A DNA stretch of 64,000 nt from Bradyrhizobium sp. AZCC 2262 (GTDB lineage: Bacteria > Pseudomonadota > Alphaproteobacteria > Rhizobiales > Xanthobacteraceae): positions 9,104,501-9,168,500 of the forward strand of contig NZ_JAZHRT010000001.1 in assembly GCF_036924535.1 (NCBI RefSeq), given 5' to 3'. Both the position numbers and the translations under genes were made by a program. The notes under the pieces were generated by a model. The model worked only from the letters and a program-made list of their open reading frames with translations, was not told the origin of the DNA and did no database searches. Below are positions 1 to 8,924 of this stretch, one piece after another (positions within the stretch are counted from its first letter, which is position 1; each line of letters begins with the position of its first letter).

Positions 1-885
1 GAACGTGCGCGTGGCATGGGCGGCATCGGCGAAGCCGCATTGATGCGCAAGTCTCGCGATCGGAACGCCGGCCAGCGAAGGCTGCCGCAACAGGTCTTTG
101 AACAGTTCGACACGCAGACGGAGGATATGGCGTTCGAACGTGGTCGTGCGGTCGGCGAAGATACGATGAAAGGTCCGTTCCGAAATGCCGAACTCGGCGG
201 CAAGTGCCGGCGCCGGCCGGATCGTGGCGATGTTTGCCTTCAGATATGTGTCGATCAGCCTGAACAGGCCAGTGCGGCTGAGCTCATGGCTTGCGCCGGC
301 GGCAAGGCGCAGTATCGCCGACAGATAAGCGACGATGTCAGGCTCACTTTGTCTTGCCGGCGCGTCCGGCACGCAGATCGCGTCGCGTACCAGCGCGGCA
401 ATCGCGCGCGCAACCGTCCCGGACAAGGGGATAGGTTTCGCGCATAGTCGCTCCGCTTCGGGGACGGATCGCAGCAGCGACGCGGCGGGGACGGTGGCGA
501 TCAGCAATTCCACGCGCGGCTCGGGACCGAACAGCCGATCCTCGAACGGACGCCGCGCATCGTAGAGCACGCCGTATCCCGGTTCGATCGTGCTTTCGTT
601 TCCACCTTGCACGATCGAGCTTCGGCCGCGCCGCTGGAAATCGAACATGAATTCGTCCGAACCGGCCATGTTCACGAGCCGGGCATCGCGGGTGTAGCAT
701 TGCGGACTGCTGTCGAAGCGGACCAGTTTTGCGCCGCCGATTTCGACGAATTCGAAATGCCCGCTGACGACCGCAGAGCCGAGCGGCTTGGTCTCGACAC
801 TGGCGAATGACCGGCAGATCGCCTCGGTCCAATAGGCGGTTCGCTCGGCGGGGCGGATCGGGTCGGTGGAGACGCTGATCGGCAT
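1..885 (-). CDS. AraC-family transcriptional regulator (3' end cut by window edge)
   Basis: This open frame runs off the left edge, with 295 codons visible from an ATG at 885. The first ~170 residues resemble the AraC-binding-like sensor domain (for example SSIVQGGNES and YDARRPFEDR). The last ~100 residues form the AraC double helix-turn-helix, with FGISERTFHRIF in the first half and GVPIARLAHQCGF in the second. The last visible residues (HATRTF) lie in the second recognition helix, so probably 20-30 residues are missing. It is transcribed away from the amine oxidase gene at 1039 across ~150 bp, which suggests that it controls amine catabolism. That role is inference; an in-frame start further upstream cannot be excluded. 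Confidence 0.85.
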   Translation of the reverse strand, partial: MPISVSTDPIRPAERTAYWTEAICRSFASVETKPLGSAVVSGHFEFVEIGGAKLVRFDSSPQCYTRDARLVNMAGSDEFMFDFQRRGRSSIVQGGNESTIEPGYGVLYDARRPFEDRLFGPEPRVELLIATVPAASLLRSVPEAERLCAKPIPLSGTVARAIAALVRDAICVPDAPARQSEPDIVAYLSAILRLAAGASHELSRTGLFRLIDTYLKANIATIRPAPALAAEFGISERTFHRIFADRTTTFERHILRLRVELFKDLLRQPSLAGVPIARLAHQCGFADAAHATRTF

Positions 886-1038
886 CGTGCGAATAAGATC
901 CGGTTTGTGGTCCCCCAGCGTCGCCCGGGACCGGTGGCTCTGGCAAGGCCGAACCGACCGGAGGTGGCAGGCTCATTCAAGACGCGGCGCCGCTGGCCGA
1001 CGTAGCCTGCGGCCAAATTGCGGGGAATTCGGTCCGAT

Positions 1039-3015
1039 ATGGTACGCACAAAGCCGTCTGCCGGCATGGATGCCGGCCATCCGCTCGACCCGCTCAGCGA
1101 GGCGGAAGTCGCGCTGGCGTCCGAAATATTGCGGAAGGAAAAGAGGCTCGGCCCGCACGCGCGATTTACGCATGTGCAACTCGAAGAGCCGGCCAAGTCC
1201 GATGTCCTCGGATGGAAGCTGGCTGCCGGGCACCCGAGGCAGGCCGCCGTTACCCTGTTCGACAGCAAGACCGGCGCGACGCATGTCGCGACGGTAGATC
1301 TCGATTCGAAGCGCGTGACGGCGTGGCGCGAGTATTCGACCAAGGCCCATCCTTACGGCCAGCCGCCGATCACGATCGAGGAGGTGTTCAAGGTCGGCGA
1401 CATCGTCAAGGCCGACGCGGACTGGCGGCATGCGATGAAGCGCCGCGGCCTGAAGGATGAGGATATCGAGCTGGTTCAGGTCGACCCGTTTTCGGCCGGC
1501 TATTTCGACCGCGAGGTGGAGAAGGGCCGCAGGCTGGTCAGCGCCGTGTCCTACTGGCGCAAGGATCTCAAGGACAATGGCTACGCGCATCCGATCGAAG
1601 GCGTGGTCGCGCTCGTCGACCTGATCGAGAACAGGATCGTCCACCTGGTCGACGAGTCCGACATCATTCCGATCCCGAAGAAATCGCGCAACTACGACCG
1701 CGCCTCGATCCCGCAAACGCGCAACGACGTGAAGCCGCTGGATGTCGTGCAGAAGGACGGCCCGAGCTTTTCGGTCGAGGGCTGGAAGGTTGATTGGCAA
1801 AACTGGTCGTTCCGCGTCGGCTGGACGGCGCGCGAGGGTCTCGTGCTGCACCAGATCGCCTTCCGCGATGCCGGACGCGAACGACCGATCATTTACCGGG
1901 CCAGCGTCACCGACATGATCGTGCCGTATGCCGATCCGACCGCCAACCATTTCTGGAAATGCGCGTTCGATGCAGGGGAGTACGGGCTCGGCAAGCTCGC
2001 CAACGCGCTCGAACTCGGTTGCGACTGCCTCGGCCACATTCACTACTTCGACGTGCCGGTCGCCGACGACTACGGCAAGCCGGCCGTCATGAAAAATGCG
2101 ATCTGCCTGCACGAGGAGGATTACGGGATCCTCTGGAAGCATTACGAATTCCGCAACGAGACCTTCGAGGTGCGGCGGTCACGCCGCCTCGTCATCTCCT
2201 TCTTCACCACCGTCGGAAACTACGACTACGGCTTCTTCTGGTACTTCTACCAGGACGGCACCATTCAGCTCGAAGTCAAGCTTACCGGCATCATCCAGAC
2301 CGCGGCGATCGCGCCGGGCAAGCCCTATCCGTGGGGCGGCATGGTCGATGAAAATCTCGGAGGTCCGACCCACCAGCATTTCTTCAATGCCCGCCTGCAC
2401 ATGATGCTGGACGGCGAGGGCAATAGCGTCACCGAGCACGAGTTTCGGCCACGGCCATGGGGAACGGACAATCCGTACGGCAACGTGTTCGATACGACGT
2501 CACGGGTGCTTTCACGCGAACGCGATGCGGTCCGCGAGGCCGATGGGCGGACCGGGCGATACTGGAAGATCACCAATCCCAACACGAAAAACAGCGTCGG
2601 CGGTCCGACGGCCTACAAACTCCTGGCGCACTCTTCGCCCGTGATGCTTGCGCAGGAGGGCTGCTACATGACCTCGCGCGGCGGCTTTGCGACCAAGCAC
2701 ATCTGGGTGACGCGCTACGCCCCCGACGAACGCTACGCCAGCGGCGAATTTCCGAACCAGCATGCCGGCGGCGACGGCCTGCCGAAATATGTTTCCCAGA
2801 ACCGCGGAATCGAAAACCAGGATATCGTCGTCTGGCACAGCTTTGGGGCGACGCATGCCTGCCGTCCCGAGGATTTTCCGGTGATGCCGGTCGAATATGT
2901 CGGCTTCACGCTGAAGCCGAACGGCTTCTTTGCCGAGAATCCGGCGATGGACCTGCCGCCCGACCGAAACAGCGCCAGCCGCGACAACAGGGACAAGGAT
3001 TCGTGCTGCGGGTGA
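1039..3015 (+). CDS. Copper/topaquinone primary-amine oxidase
   Basis: This 658-residue protein is a copper amine oxidase, which oxidises primary amines to aldehydes with release of ammonia and hydrogen peroxide. The cofactor tyrosine lies in TVGNYDYG (Tyr395, which is self-processed to topaquinone). The catalytic base is in FDAGEYG (Asp311). The copper ligands are His445 and His447 (THQHFFNARL) and His606 (GATHACRPEDFPVMP). The domain order N2-N3-catalytic and the length match bacterial tyramine/phenylethylamine oxidases. No signal peptide is seen, so it is probably cytoplasmic. ATG 1039 was chosen over TTG 1018. The gene lies divergent to an AraC regulator and upstream of a TRAP binding protein and a GGT-like hydrolase, all on the plus strand. 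The amine substrate cannot be read from the sequence. Confidence 0.93.
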   Translation: MVRTKPSAGMDAGHPLDPLSEAEVALASEILRKEKRLGPHARFTHVQLEEPAKSDVLGWKLAAGHPRQAAVTLFDSKTGATHVATVDLDSKRVTAWREYSTKAHPYGQPPITIEEVFKVGDIVKADADWRHAMKRRGLKDEDIELVQVDPFSAGYFDREVEKGRRLVSAVSYWRKDLKDNGYAHPIEGVVALVDLIENRIVHLVDESDIIPIPKKSRNYDRASIPQTRNDVKPLDVVQKDGPSFSVEGWKVDWQNWSFRVGWTAREGLVLHQIAFRDAGRERPIIYRASVTDMIVPYADPTANHFWKCAFDAGEYGLGKLANALELGCDCLGHIHYFDVPVADDYGKPAVMKNAICLHEEDYGILWKHYEFRNETFEVRRSRRLVISFFTTVGNYDYGFFWYFYQDGTIQLEVKLTGIIQTAAIAPGKPYPWGGMVDENLGGPTHQHFFNARLHMMLDGEGNSVTEHEFRPRPWGTDNPYGNVFDTTSRVLSRERDAVREADGRTGRYWKITNPNTKNSVGGPTAYKLLAHSSPVMLAQEGCYMTSRGGFATKHIWVTRYAPDERYASGEFPNQHAGGDGLPKYVSQNRGIENQDIVVWHSFGATHACRPEDFPVMPVEYVGFTLKPNGFFAENPAMDLPPDRNSASRDNRDKDSCCG

Positions 3016-3060
3016 AGGCCCGCCATCAACTTTTCATTTCATCGAACAAGGAGACTGACC

Positions 3061-4146
3061 ATGAACCGCAGGAAGCTCCTCAAAGTCGCCGGCGTCGCCG
3101 CCGCCTCGACCGTCATTAGCGCGCCCGCCATCGCCCAATCCACGCCCGTCTTGCGTTGGCGTCTCACCACATCCTTTCCGAAGACGCTCGATACGCTCTA
3201 CGGCGCCTGCGAAATGTTTGCGAAGACGATGGCCGATCTGTCGGACCAGAAATTCCAGATCAGTGTGTACGGTCCGGGCGAGATCGTGCCGGCGTTTCAG
3301 GTCTTCGATGCGGTGGCGAACAACACCGTGGAAATGGGCAACAGCGCCTCCTACTATTACATCGGCAAGGACCTGGCGTTCGCGTTCGGCACCGCCGTTC
3401 CGTTCGGCCTCAACACCCGCCAGATGAACGCCTGGCTCGCCTATGGCGGCGGCCTCGACATGCTCAATGAGCTCAACGGCACGTTCGGCATCGTGGCGTT
3501 TCCGTTCGGCAACACGACGGCGCAGATGGGCGGATGGTTCCGCAAGGAGATCAAGACCCTCGATGATCTCAGAGGCCTCAAATTCCGCGTCGGCGGCGTG
3601 GCGGGGCAGGTGCTGAGCCGGCTCGGCGTGGTGCCGCAGCAGATTCCGCCGGGCGATATCTATCCCGCGCTTGAAAAGGGTACGATCGACGCCGCCGAGT
3701 GGATCGGTCCCTATGATGACGAGAAGCTCGGCTTCCTGAAAGTGGCGCCCTATTACTACTATCCCGGCTGGTGGGAGGGATGCGCCAACGGCTTTGTCTA
3801 TATCAACAGCGCGAAATGGGCTGAGCTTCCAAAACTGTATCAGAACATGGTGACAACAGCGGCGGCGCAGGTCGCCGCCGACCTGACGGCCAAATACGAT
3901 GCGCGGAATGCGGCGGCCATCAAGCGTCTCGTCGCAGCCGGCGCGCAACTGAGACCGTTCTCAACCGACATACTGGATGCGTCGTTCAAGGCGACGAACG
4001 AGCTGTTTGCCGAGGTCTCCGCAAAGAACGCGAGGTTCAAGGCGCTCTACGATTCGATGATCGCGTTCCGGAACGAACAGTACCAGTGGCATCAGGTCTG
4101 CGAGGCGACCTACGACAATTACATGATCAGGCGAATCCGCGGCTGA
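3061..4146 (+). CDS. TRAP transporter substrate-binding protein, DctP/TakP-like
   Basis: This 361-residue periplasmic binding protein starts with a Tat-like leader (NRRKLLKVAG, cleavage near PAIAQS). The body has the DctP fold signature: KFRVGG with the conserved substrate-carboxylate arginine near residue 180, followed by LEKGTIDAAEWIGPYDD. The closest family I recognise is the TakP group that binds 2-oxo acids, which fits the deamination chemistry of the neighbouring amine oxidase. No DctQ or DctM membrane subunits are encoded nearby, so it must borrow a permease from elsewhere or lie apart from its partners. It begins 45 bp after the oxidase stop with a GGAG-type site and is probably co-transcribed with it. 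The ligand is inferred. Confidence 0.88.
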   Translation: MNRRKLLKVAGVAAASTVISAPAIAQSTPVLRWRLTTSFPKTLDTLYGACEMFAKTMADLSDQKFQISVYGPGEIVPAFQVFDAVANNTVEMGNSASYYYIGKDLAFAFGTAVPFGLNTRQMNAWLAYGGGLDMLNELNGTFGIVAFPFGNTTAQMGGWFRKEIKTLDDLRGLKFRVGGVAGQVLSRLGVVPQQIPPGDIYPALEKGTIDAAEWIGPYDDEKLGFLKVAPYYYYPGWWEGCANGFVYINSAKWAELPKLYQNMVTTAAAQVAADLTAKYDARNAAAIKRLVAAGAQLRPFSTDILDASFKATNELFAEVSAKNARFKALYDSMIAFRNEQYQWHQVCEATYDNYMIRRIRG

Positions 4147-4164
4147 ATAGTTCGGGGGCTTGAA

Positions 4165-5787
4165 TTGGATATTCGTACCGGCCGGCCCGTCACGCTTGCC
4201 TCGAATGGCATGGTGACGTCGCCACATTCGCTCGCCTCCGCCGCCGGCCTTGATGTCCTTCGCGCCGGCGGCTCCGCCATCGACGCGGCGATTGCGACCA
4301 GCGCGGTGCTCGCGGTTGTCTATCCGCACATGACCGGTCTCGGCGGCGATGCGTTCTGGCTCATTCACGACGGCGCGAGCGGCGAGATCCGCTACCTCAA
4401 TGGCGGCGGCAAGGCCGCGGAGGGCGCCACGCTGTCCGCGCTCGAAGCGCGCGGGCTGAAAGAGATTCCGCTTCGGGGCATCGTGCCGGCGACACTGACA
4501 GTGCCGGGCGCGGTGGCGAGCTGGATCGAGGCGCACAGCGTCCATGGGCGGCTGCCGCTCCAGCGTGTGCTGGAAAGCGCCATTGGATACGCACGCGACG
4601 GCTTTCCGGTCACCGGCCGCCTGGCAAGCTTCATCGAGATGGTGCGCGATGATCTCCTGCGGAATCGCGAAGCCGCCGCGTTGTTTTTTCCGCAGGCCGC
4701 AGCCGCGTCGCCCGGCGAAAAGCTCACCAACGCAAACCTGGCGCGCACGCTTCAATCGATCGCCGACGACGGGTGGCAGGGTTTTTACCAGGGGCCGGTT
4801 GCCGCCGGGATGGCGCGCTTCTCCAAGGACAATGGCGGCCTGTTCCGGTCGGCTGACTTCAGCCGGCAAAAGGCCGTCTGGGGCGAGCCGCTTGTCGGTC
4901 GCTACCGCGACGTCACGGTCTTCAACACGCCGCCGCCGACGCAGGGCTTTACCGTGCTCGAAATGCTCAACCTCGTCGAGCCGCACGATCTGCACCGAAA
5001 GCATTTCCTCGGAGCCGACCATGTCCATCTGCTGGTGCAGGCCAAGCAGATCGCCTACCACGACCGCGATCAGGTGCTCGCCGATCCCTCGTTTGCCGAT
5101 GTGCCGGTCAGGCGGCTGATATCGAAGCAATATGCGGCCGAGCGCGGCCGGCTGATCGACCCAAGGTCGGCATTGAAATGGGACATGGTGCCGTCTTTCG
5201 GCAGCCTGTCCGGCGATACGGTCTATGTCGCCGCCGTCGATCGCGACGGTAACGCCGCGTCGCTGATTCAAAGCCTGTATGGCGCATTCGGCTCCTGCGT
5301 GGTTGCGGGAAGCACCGGCGTCATTCTGCAAAACCGCGGTGCGTATTTCTCGCTGGATCGCAATCATCCCAATCGCCTCGAGCCGGGCAAGATTCCGCTG
5401 CATACGCTGATTGCCTCGATGGCCAAGCGCGACGGCAAGCTCTGGAGCGTGCTCGGCTGCATGGGAGCAGATGGCCAGCCGCAAATCCAGATGCAGCTCT
5501 ATTCGGCGATGATCGATTTCGGTCTCGACATCCAGGAAGCGATCGAGATGCCGCGGTTCCTGTCCGGCCGTTTTGCGCTCGGCGAGGCGCGCGACACGCT
5601 CCATATCGAGAGCCGCTTCCCCGAAGCTACCATCGACGCGCTCGCGCAACGCGGCCACGCGATCAACCGCTGGGACGCCTGGAACGAAATGGCCGGTCAC
5701 GCCCACGGCATCACGATCGACGGGCGGAACGGCATGTTGAGCGGCGGCTCCGACCCGCGCAGCGACGGGGCGGCGATCGGGTATTAG
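4165..5787 (+). CDS. Gamma-glutamyltransferase-family Ntn hydrolase
   Basis: The 540-residue product carries family features from the first residues: NGMVTSPHSLAS, then GGSAIDAAIATSAVL and a long central domain. The autocleavage and nucleophile threonine is expected at Thr352 in SGDTVYVAAVDRDGNAAS, followed by GSTGVILQNRG and a C-terminal GGSDPRSDGAAIGY. Family members cleave gamma-glutamyl amides or act as amidohydrolases (for example oxamate amidohydrolase). No signal peptide is evident, unlike classic periplasmic Ggt. The TTG start at 4165 is needed to include the conserved N-terminus and has a GGGGG site about 7 bp upstream. The gene follows the TRAP binding protein by 18 bp, so the three genes 1039-5787 look like one transcript. 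The precise substrate is unknown. Confidence 0.88.
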   Translation: MDIRTGRPVTLASNGMVTSPHSLASAAGLDVLRAGGSAIDAAIATSAVLAVVYPHMTGLGGDAFWLIHDGASGEIRYLNGGGKAAEGATLSALEARGLKEIPLRGIVPATLTVPGAVASWIEAHSVHGRLPLQRVLESAIGYARDGFPVTGRLASFIEMVRDDLLRNREAAALFFPQAAAASPGEKLTNANLARTLQSIADDGWQGFYQGPVAAGMARFSKDNGGLFRSADFSRQKAVWGEPLVGRYRDVTVFNTPPPTQGFTVLEMLNLVEPHDLHRKHFLGADHVHLLVQAKQIAYHDRDQVLADPSFADVPVRRLISKQYAAERGRLIDPRSALKWDMVPSFGSLSGDTVYVAAVDRDGNAASLIQSLYGAFGSCVVAGSTGVILQNRGAYFSLDRNHPNRLEPGKIPLHTLIASMAKRDGKLWSVLGCMGADGQPQIQMQLYSAMIDFGLDIQEAIEMPRFLSGRFALGEARDTLHIESRFPEATIDALAQRGHAINRWDAWNEMAGHAHGITIDGRNGMLSGGSDPRSDGAAIGY

Positions 5788-5797
5788 GTCATTAAAT

Positions 5798-5828
5798 CAA
5801 TGGCCCGCTCGGTCGGGCCCAGCCATTG
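5798..5828. terminator. Inverted repeat between convergent genes, possible bidirectional terminator
   Basis: GGCCCG-CTCGGT-CGGGCC (5802-5819) is flanked by CAATGG/CCATTG, which extends the stem. It sits between the stop of the GGT-like gene and the stop of the convergent cyclase-like gene. No T-tract follows, so termination efficiency is uncertain. Confidence 0.45.
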
Positions 5829-5854
5829 GCGGAACGCGAAGGCAGGCGTCGATC

Positions 5855-6814
5855 TCAATCAACTTCGCCTTTCGTGCATGCGGTAATAAATTCTGTCTTT
5901 CCGCGTGTTTCATAGCCGCCAACCCAACCGCGTTGAGTCGCAAGCTGGCTGCAGGCTTGAAAGGAACGCTTTGTAACCTCCGATTCGTTTCTAGCCGAGT
6001 TGGTGCGACGGACGGCTGGGACGGGCGTTGATGATGCCGGAGGCGATGCCGACGTGGGAGGCGATGACGATGTCGGCGGCGATGACGACGTCGAAGGTGG
6101 GGGCGTCGGCACCGGCGGGAATGCTGCGGCCGCGGTTGGGCTCGATGAAGTCTTGCCGTCGGGCCTCTGGCTTGCAAGAAAGAAAGCAGCCGTCACAGCG
6201 CATAGCGCGATGACGCCGATGAGTGCGACCGAAACCCGACCATTGGTCGATTTTGCGCGTACCGGGGTAGCAGTCGCCTGCGCCCCATTAGAACGGCCAT
6301 CATCCCACGTCGCCACAACATAGGCATGAACCGGCGCCGGGATATTCTTCACCTTCCGCGCGCCGATGTCGATAAATCGCGCGGACAGCTTGCCGGTCAC
6401 CTGCTCATGCACCGCGCGTGAAATGCAGATGCCGCCAACTTCGGCCAGGCCTTCGAGACGTGCGGCAATATTGACGCCATCGCCGAGCAGATCGCCTTCG
6501 CGCTCAACCACGTCGCCGATACCGATGCCGATGCGATAGCTCATCTGCCGGCTGGCCGGATAAGCCAGGTTCCGCGTGCGCAGGCTTTCCTGGATATCGA
6601 TGGCGCAGCGTACTGCCTCGACCGCGCTGGGGAATTCCGCAAGAAGTGCATCACCCGCGGTATTGAAAATCCGGCCGCCGGCTATCGCAATGAAGTCGTC
6701 AATGGTGGATCGACAGGACGCCATTCGCCGCAGCGTCTCTTCTTCGTCATCGGCGACCAACCTGCCGTAGTCGGCGATGTGGGCTACCAGAATTGCGGCG
6801 ATCTTCCGCCTCAT
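5855..6814 (-). CDS. Membrane protein with degenerate class III adenylate/guanylate cyclase domain
   Basis: Residues 1-170 are a class III nucleotide cyclase catalytic domain. TAGDALLAEF gives the second metal aspartate (Asp55), RIGIGIGDVV lies in the central strand, and GDGVNIAARLE keeps the Asn and Arg of the transition-state loop. The first metal site is altered: where active relatives read AADVVGYS, this protein reads VAHIADYG, so His12 replaces the aspartate. The lysine expected before TGD is Asn51. One transmembrane helix follows (about 195-215), then a Pro/Ser/Thr-rich linker with SSSPPT repeats and a short Cys-containing C-terminal part, probably periplasmic. Catalysis may be lost or reduced; a nucleotide-binding or regulatory role is possible. 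It is a single gene, convergent with the GGT-like gene. Confidence 0.85.
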   Translation of the reverse strand: MRRKIAAILVAHIADYGRLVADDEEETLRRMASCRSTIDDFIAIAGGRIFNTAGDALLAEFPSAVEAVRCAIDIQESLRTRNLAYPASRQMSYRIGIGIGDVVEREGDLLGDGVNIAARLEGLAEVGGICISRAVHEQVTGKLSARFIDIGARKVKNIPAPVHAYVVATWDDGRSNGAQATATPVRAKSTNGRVSVALIGVIALCAVTAAFFLASQRPDGKTSSSPTAAAAFPPVPTPPPSTSSSPPTSSSPPTSASPPASSTPVPAVRRTNSARNESEVTKRSFQACSQLATQRGWVGGYETRGKTEFITACTKGEVD

Positions 6815-7013
6815 GAAGATGGTGTCCCGAACAATTCAGTCGTAGTGCTCCAGATTAGGACAACCGGAATGGCCGCGGCGAGGCCACCGGCTAGCGTCAA
6901 ACGAAGCCTATCTGCCGTCCATCCAGGCCGCAATACCAAAACGTCCCGTAACGTGCCAGAATCGCTTGGTTCTTTTCGTTTTGTGCTACCCCGCCTTGAA
7001 CAGGAGCAACGCT

Positions 7014-7820
7014 ATGCCGCTATGGACCTGCGAACAATGTGGAGCCCAATTTCCCGAAAGCGCTGAGCCGCCGCCGGCCTGCGCGGTCTGCGAGGACGAG
7101 CGGCAGTACGTGAACTGGAAGGGGCAGACCTGGTTGACGCGGGAGGAACTGGCGAAAAATCACAAGCTCGTCTGGCGCGACGATCTCGGTATTCCCGGCA
7201 TCGGCGTCGAGCCGAATTTTGCGATCGGGCAGCGCGCGCTGTTGGTGCCTGAGGCCGATGGATGCGTGATGTGGGATTGCATCCCGCTCGCCACTCGCGA
7301 AGCCATCGACTACGTCCGCTCACGCGGCGGCCTGAAGGCGATCGCCGTTTCGCATCCGCATTACTATGGCGCGGTCGCTGATTGGAGCGAGGCGTTCGGC
7401 GGCGTGCCGGTGTATCTGCACCGTGACGATCGCGCCTTCGTCACGCGGCAGCACTCCGCTATCGTGCCGTGGACCGGCGACAGCCACAGGCTCTCCGACG
7501 ACATTCTGCTGGTGCGAACCGGCGGACATTTCGCCGGCGGCACGATCCTGCACTGGCGCGCGGGCGCGCAAGGCCGGGGCGCGCTGCTCACCGGCGATGT
7601 CGCGATGGTGGCGATGGACCGCCGTTCGCTCAGCTTCATGTACAGTTTTCCGAACTACATTCCGCTCAACGCCGCGATGGTGCGCCGGATCTGGGCCGCG
7701 GTCGAGCCGCTGGCCTTCGATCGCATCTACGGCGCGTGGTGGGGCCGCAACATCGCCGACAACGCAAAGGCGGCGTTCGAGATGTCCATCCGGCGGTATG
7801 TCGCGGCGATCTCCGGCTGA
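7014..7820 (+). CDS. MBL-fold metallohydrolase with N-terminal zinc ribbon
   Basis: The 268-residue product starts with a rubredoxin-like zinc ribbon (Cys6, Cys9, Cys23, Cys26 in WTCEQCG and PPACAVCED). A metallo-beta-lactamase fold follows: SHPHYYGAV at the position of the HxHxDH motif, GGHFAGG for the later histidine, and LLTGDVAMV for the bridging aspartate. The usual Asp-His of HxHxDH is replaced by Tyr-Tyr, so metal binding may be mononuclear. ATG 7014 is preceded by AGGAG at 7002-7006 and is preferred over the upstream in-frame start at 6966. It is convergent with the flavin reductase gene at 7830. The substrate is unknown. Confidence 0.85.
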   Translation: MPLWTCEQCGAQFPESAEPPPACAVCEDERQYVNWKGQTWLTREELAKNHKLVWRDDLGIPGIGVEPNFAIGQRALLVPEADGCVMWDCIPLATREAIDYVRSRGGLKAIAVSHPHYYGAVADWSEAFGGVPVYLHRDDRAFVTRQHSAIVPWTGDSHRLSDDILLVRTGGHFAGGTILHWRAGAQGRGALLTGDVAMVAMDRRSLSFMYSFPNYIPLNAAMVRRIWAAVEPLAFDRIYGAWWGRNIADNAKAAFEMSIRRYVAAISG

Positions 7821-7829
7821 AAGCGCGCG

Positions 7830-8924
7830 CTAGCGGTTGCCGGCGCCAACCGCGGATACGCCGCGATGCATCGGCGCTACCTTTCGCGCCGGGTCCGGCT
7901 GCGGCGCGATAGGGCCGCTTTTGGGCTCGTTGAGCCAGCCGGTGAGGCGCGACATCAACCCTGATTGTTCGGCAGTCCGCGGCTCCTGCACGAACGGGTC
8001 GGTGTAGCACATTGCGCCCGCCGCCTTTGCAATCCGCGCCACGGCGTCGGTCATCGCCGGTGCGCCTGCGGTATAGACCACGTCGTCCGGCGACAGCTTG
8101 GGCAGATGATCGGTCGGCCGGCCGCTCTGAATGGCGTGCGAGATCTGCTGCGGCTCCGACACCATCGGGATCAGGGTGACGTTGGGAAACAGCGCCAGCC
8201 GGCACAGCGCGGCATGCATGTAGAGCGAGCGGATGCTGCGGGCCTGCACGATGAAGACCATTTCGCGCTGCGGCTGCTCCATGATCGCGGCGACCGCGAC
8301 CGACCACATCGGGGCGAAACCGGTGCCGCTGGCGACGAGCACAATGCGGCCGGCATGGCCTTGCCTGAAAAAGGCGCGGCCATATGGTCCGGTCAGCTTG
8401 ACGCGGTGCCCGGGTCGGATTTCGTGGCCGAGCGCCGAGGATACCAGTCCGTCCGTGACCATTCGGATGTGAAAGTGCAGCAAGTGATCGTGCGGAGCGC
8501 CTTCCAGCGGAAAGGTCGGGCTGTAGGGCCGCGCTGGGAATCCCCGAAACTGCAGCTTGCAATACTGGCCGGGGAGGTAGTTAAGCGGCTTCGGCAGTTC
8601 GATGTCGACGCCCACCACGTCGGGCGCAAGCTGAACGGTCTGCGTCACTTCCGCCGACAGCGCCACCGGCTCGGGAGCCGCCTCGATCGCGATCGCCAGA
8701 TCGGAGACGATTCGGGCCTGGCAGGCATGGATCATGTCGTCGCCGCGGCTGTGGCCGCCGAATACCTGGCCATCGACGAGGCGCACGCGGCAGGCGCCGC
8801 AGATTCCGGAGCGGCAATCGTGCGGAAGATCGATGCCGTTCATCAACGCCCAGTCGAGCAGCAACTCGCCGCGATTCGCCAGAAACGGCTCGTCGTTGAT
8901 CGTGACTTTGCAAATCTTTGACAT
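7830..8924 (-). CDS. [2Fe-2S] ferredoxin-flavin-NAD(P)H oxidoreductase
   Basis: This 364-residue electron-transfer enzyme is built like phenol or toluene monooxygenase reductases and CDP-6-deoxy-glucoseen reductase. Residues 1-90 are a plant-type ferredoxin domain with cluster cysteines Cys37, Cys42, Cys45 and Cys68 (DCRSGICGACRV). The FAD-binding barrel has ARPYSPTFP, and the NAD(P) domain has GTGFAPMWS and YTAGAPAMTD. A ~45-residue basic/proline-rich tail follows. Its start codon touches the stop of the cytochrome b/EB_dh gene upstream, with GAGGTGG as ribosome site, so the two are translationally coupled and the reductase probably feeds electrons to, or takes them from, that cytochrome. 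The direction of electron flow is inference. Confidence 0.9.
   Translation of the reverse strand: MSKICKVTINDEPFLANRGELLLDWALMNGIDLPHDCRSGICGACRVRLVDGQVFGGHSRGDDMIHACQARIVSDLAIAIEAAPEPVALSAEVTQTVQLAPDVVGVDIELPKPLNYLPGQYCKLQFRGFPARPYSPTFPLEGAPHDHLLHFHIRMVTDGLVSSALGHEIRPGHRVKLTGPYGRAFFRQGHAGRIVLVASGTGFAPMWSVAVAAIMEQPQREMVFIVQARSIRSLYMHAALCRLALFPNVTLIPMVSEPQQISHAIQSGRPTDHLPKLSPDDVVYTAGAPAMTDAVARIAKAAGAMCYTDPFVQEPRTAEQSGLMSRLTGWLNEPKSGPIAPQPDPARKVAPMHRGVSAVGAGNR

Noticed and set aside
672..1343. 223-codon minus-strand frame overlapping both the AraC and amine oxidase genes
   Set aside because: Wrong frame for the AraC protein, whose true frame runs off the left edge, and antisense to the oxidase.
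3961..5706. 581-codon open frame on the minus strand opposite the GGT-like gene
   Set aside because: It is the antisense shadow of a well-supported gene in high-GC DNA; its Arg/His/Ala-rich translation shows no domain.
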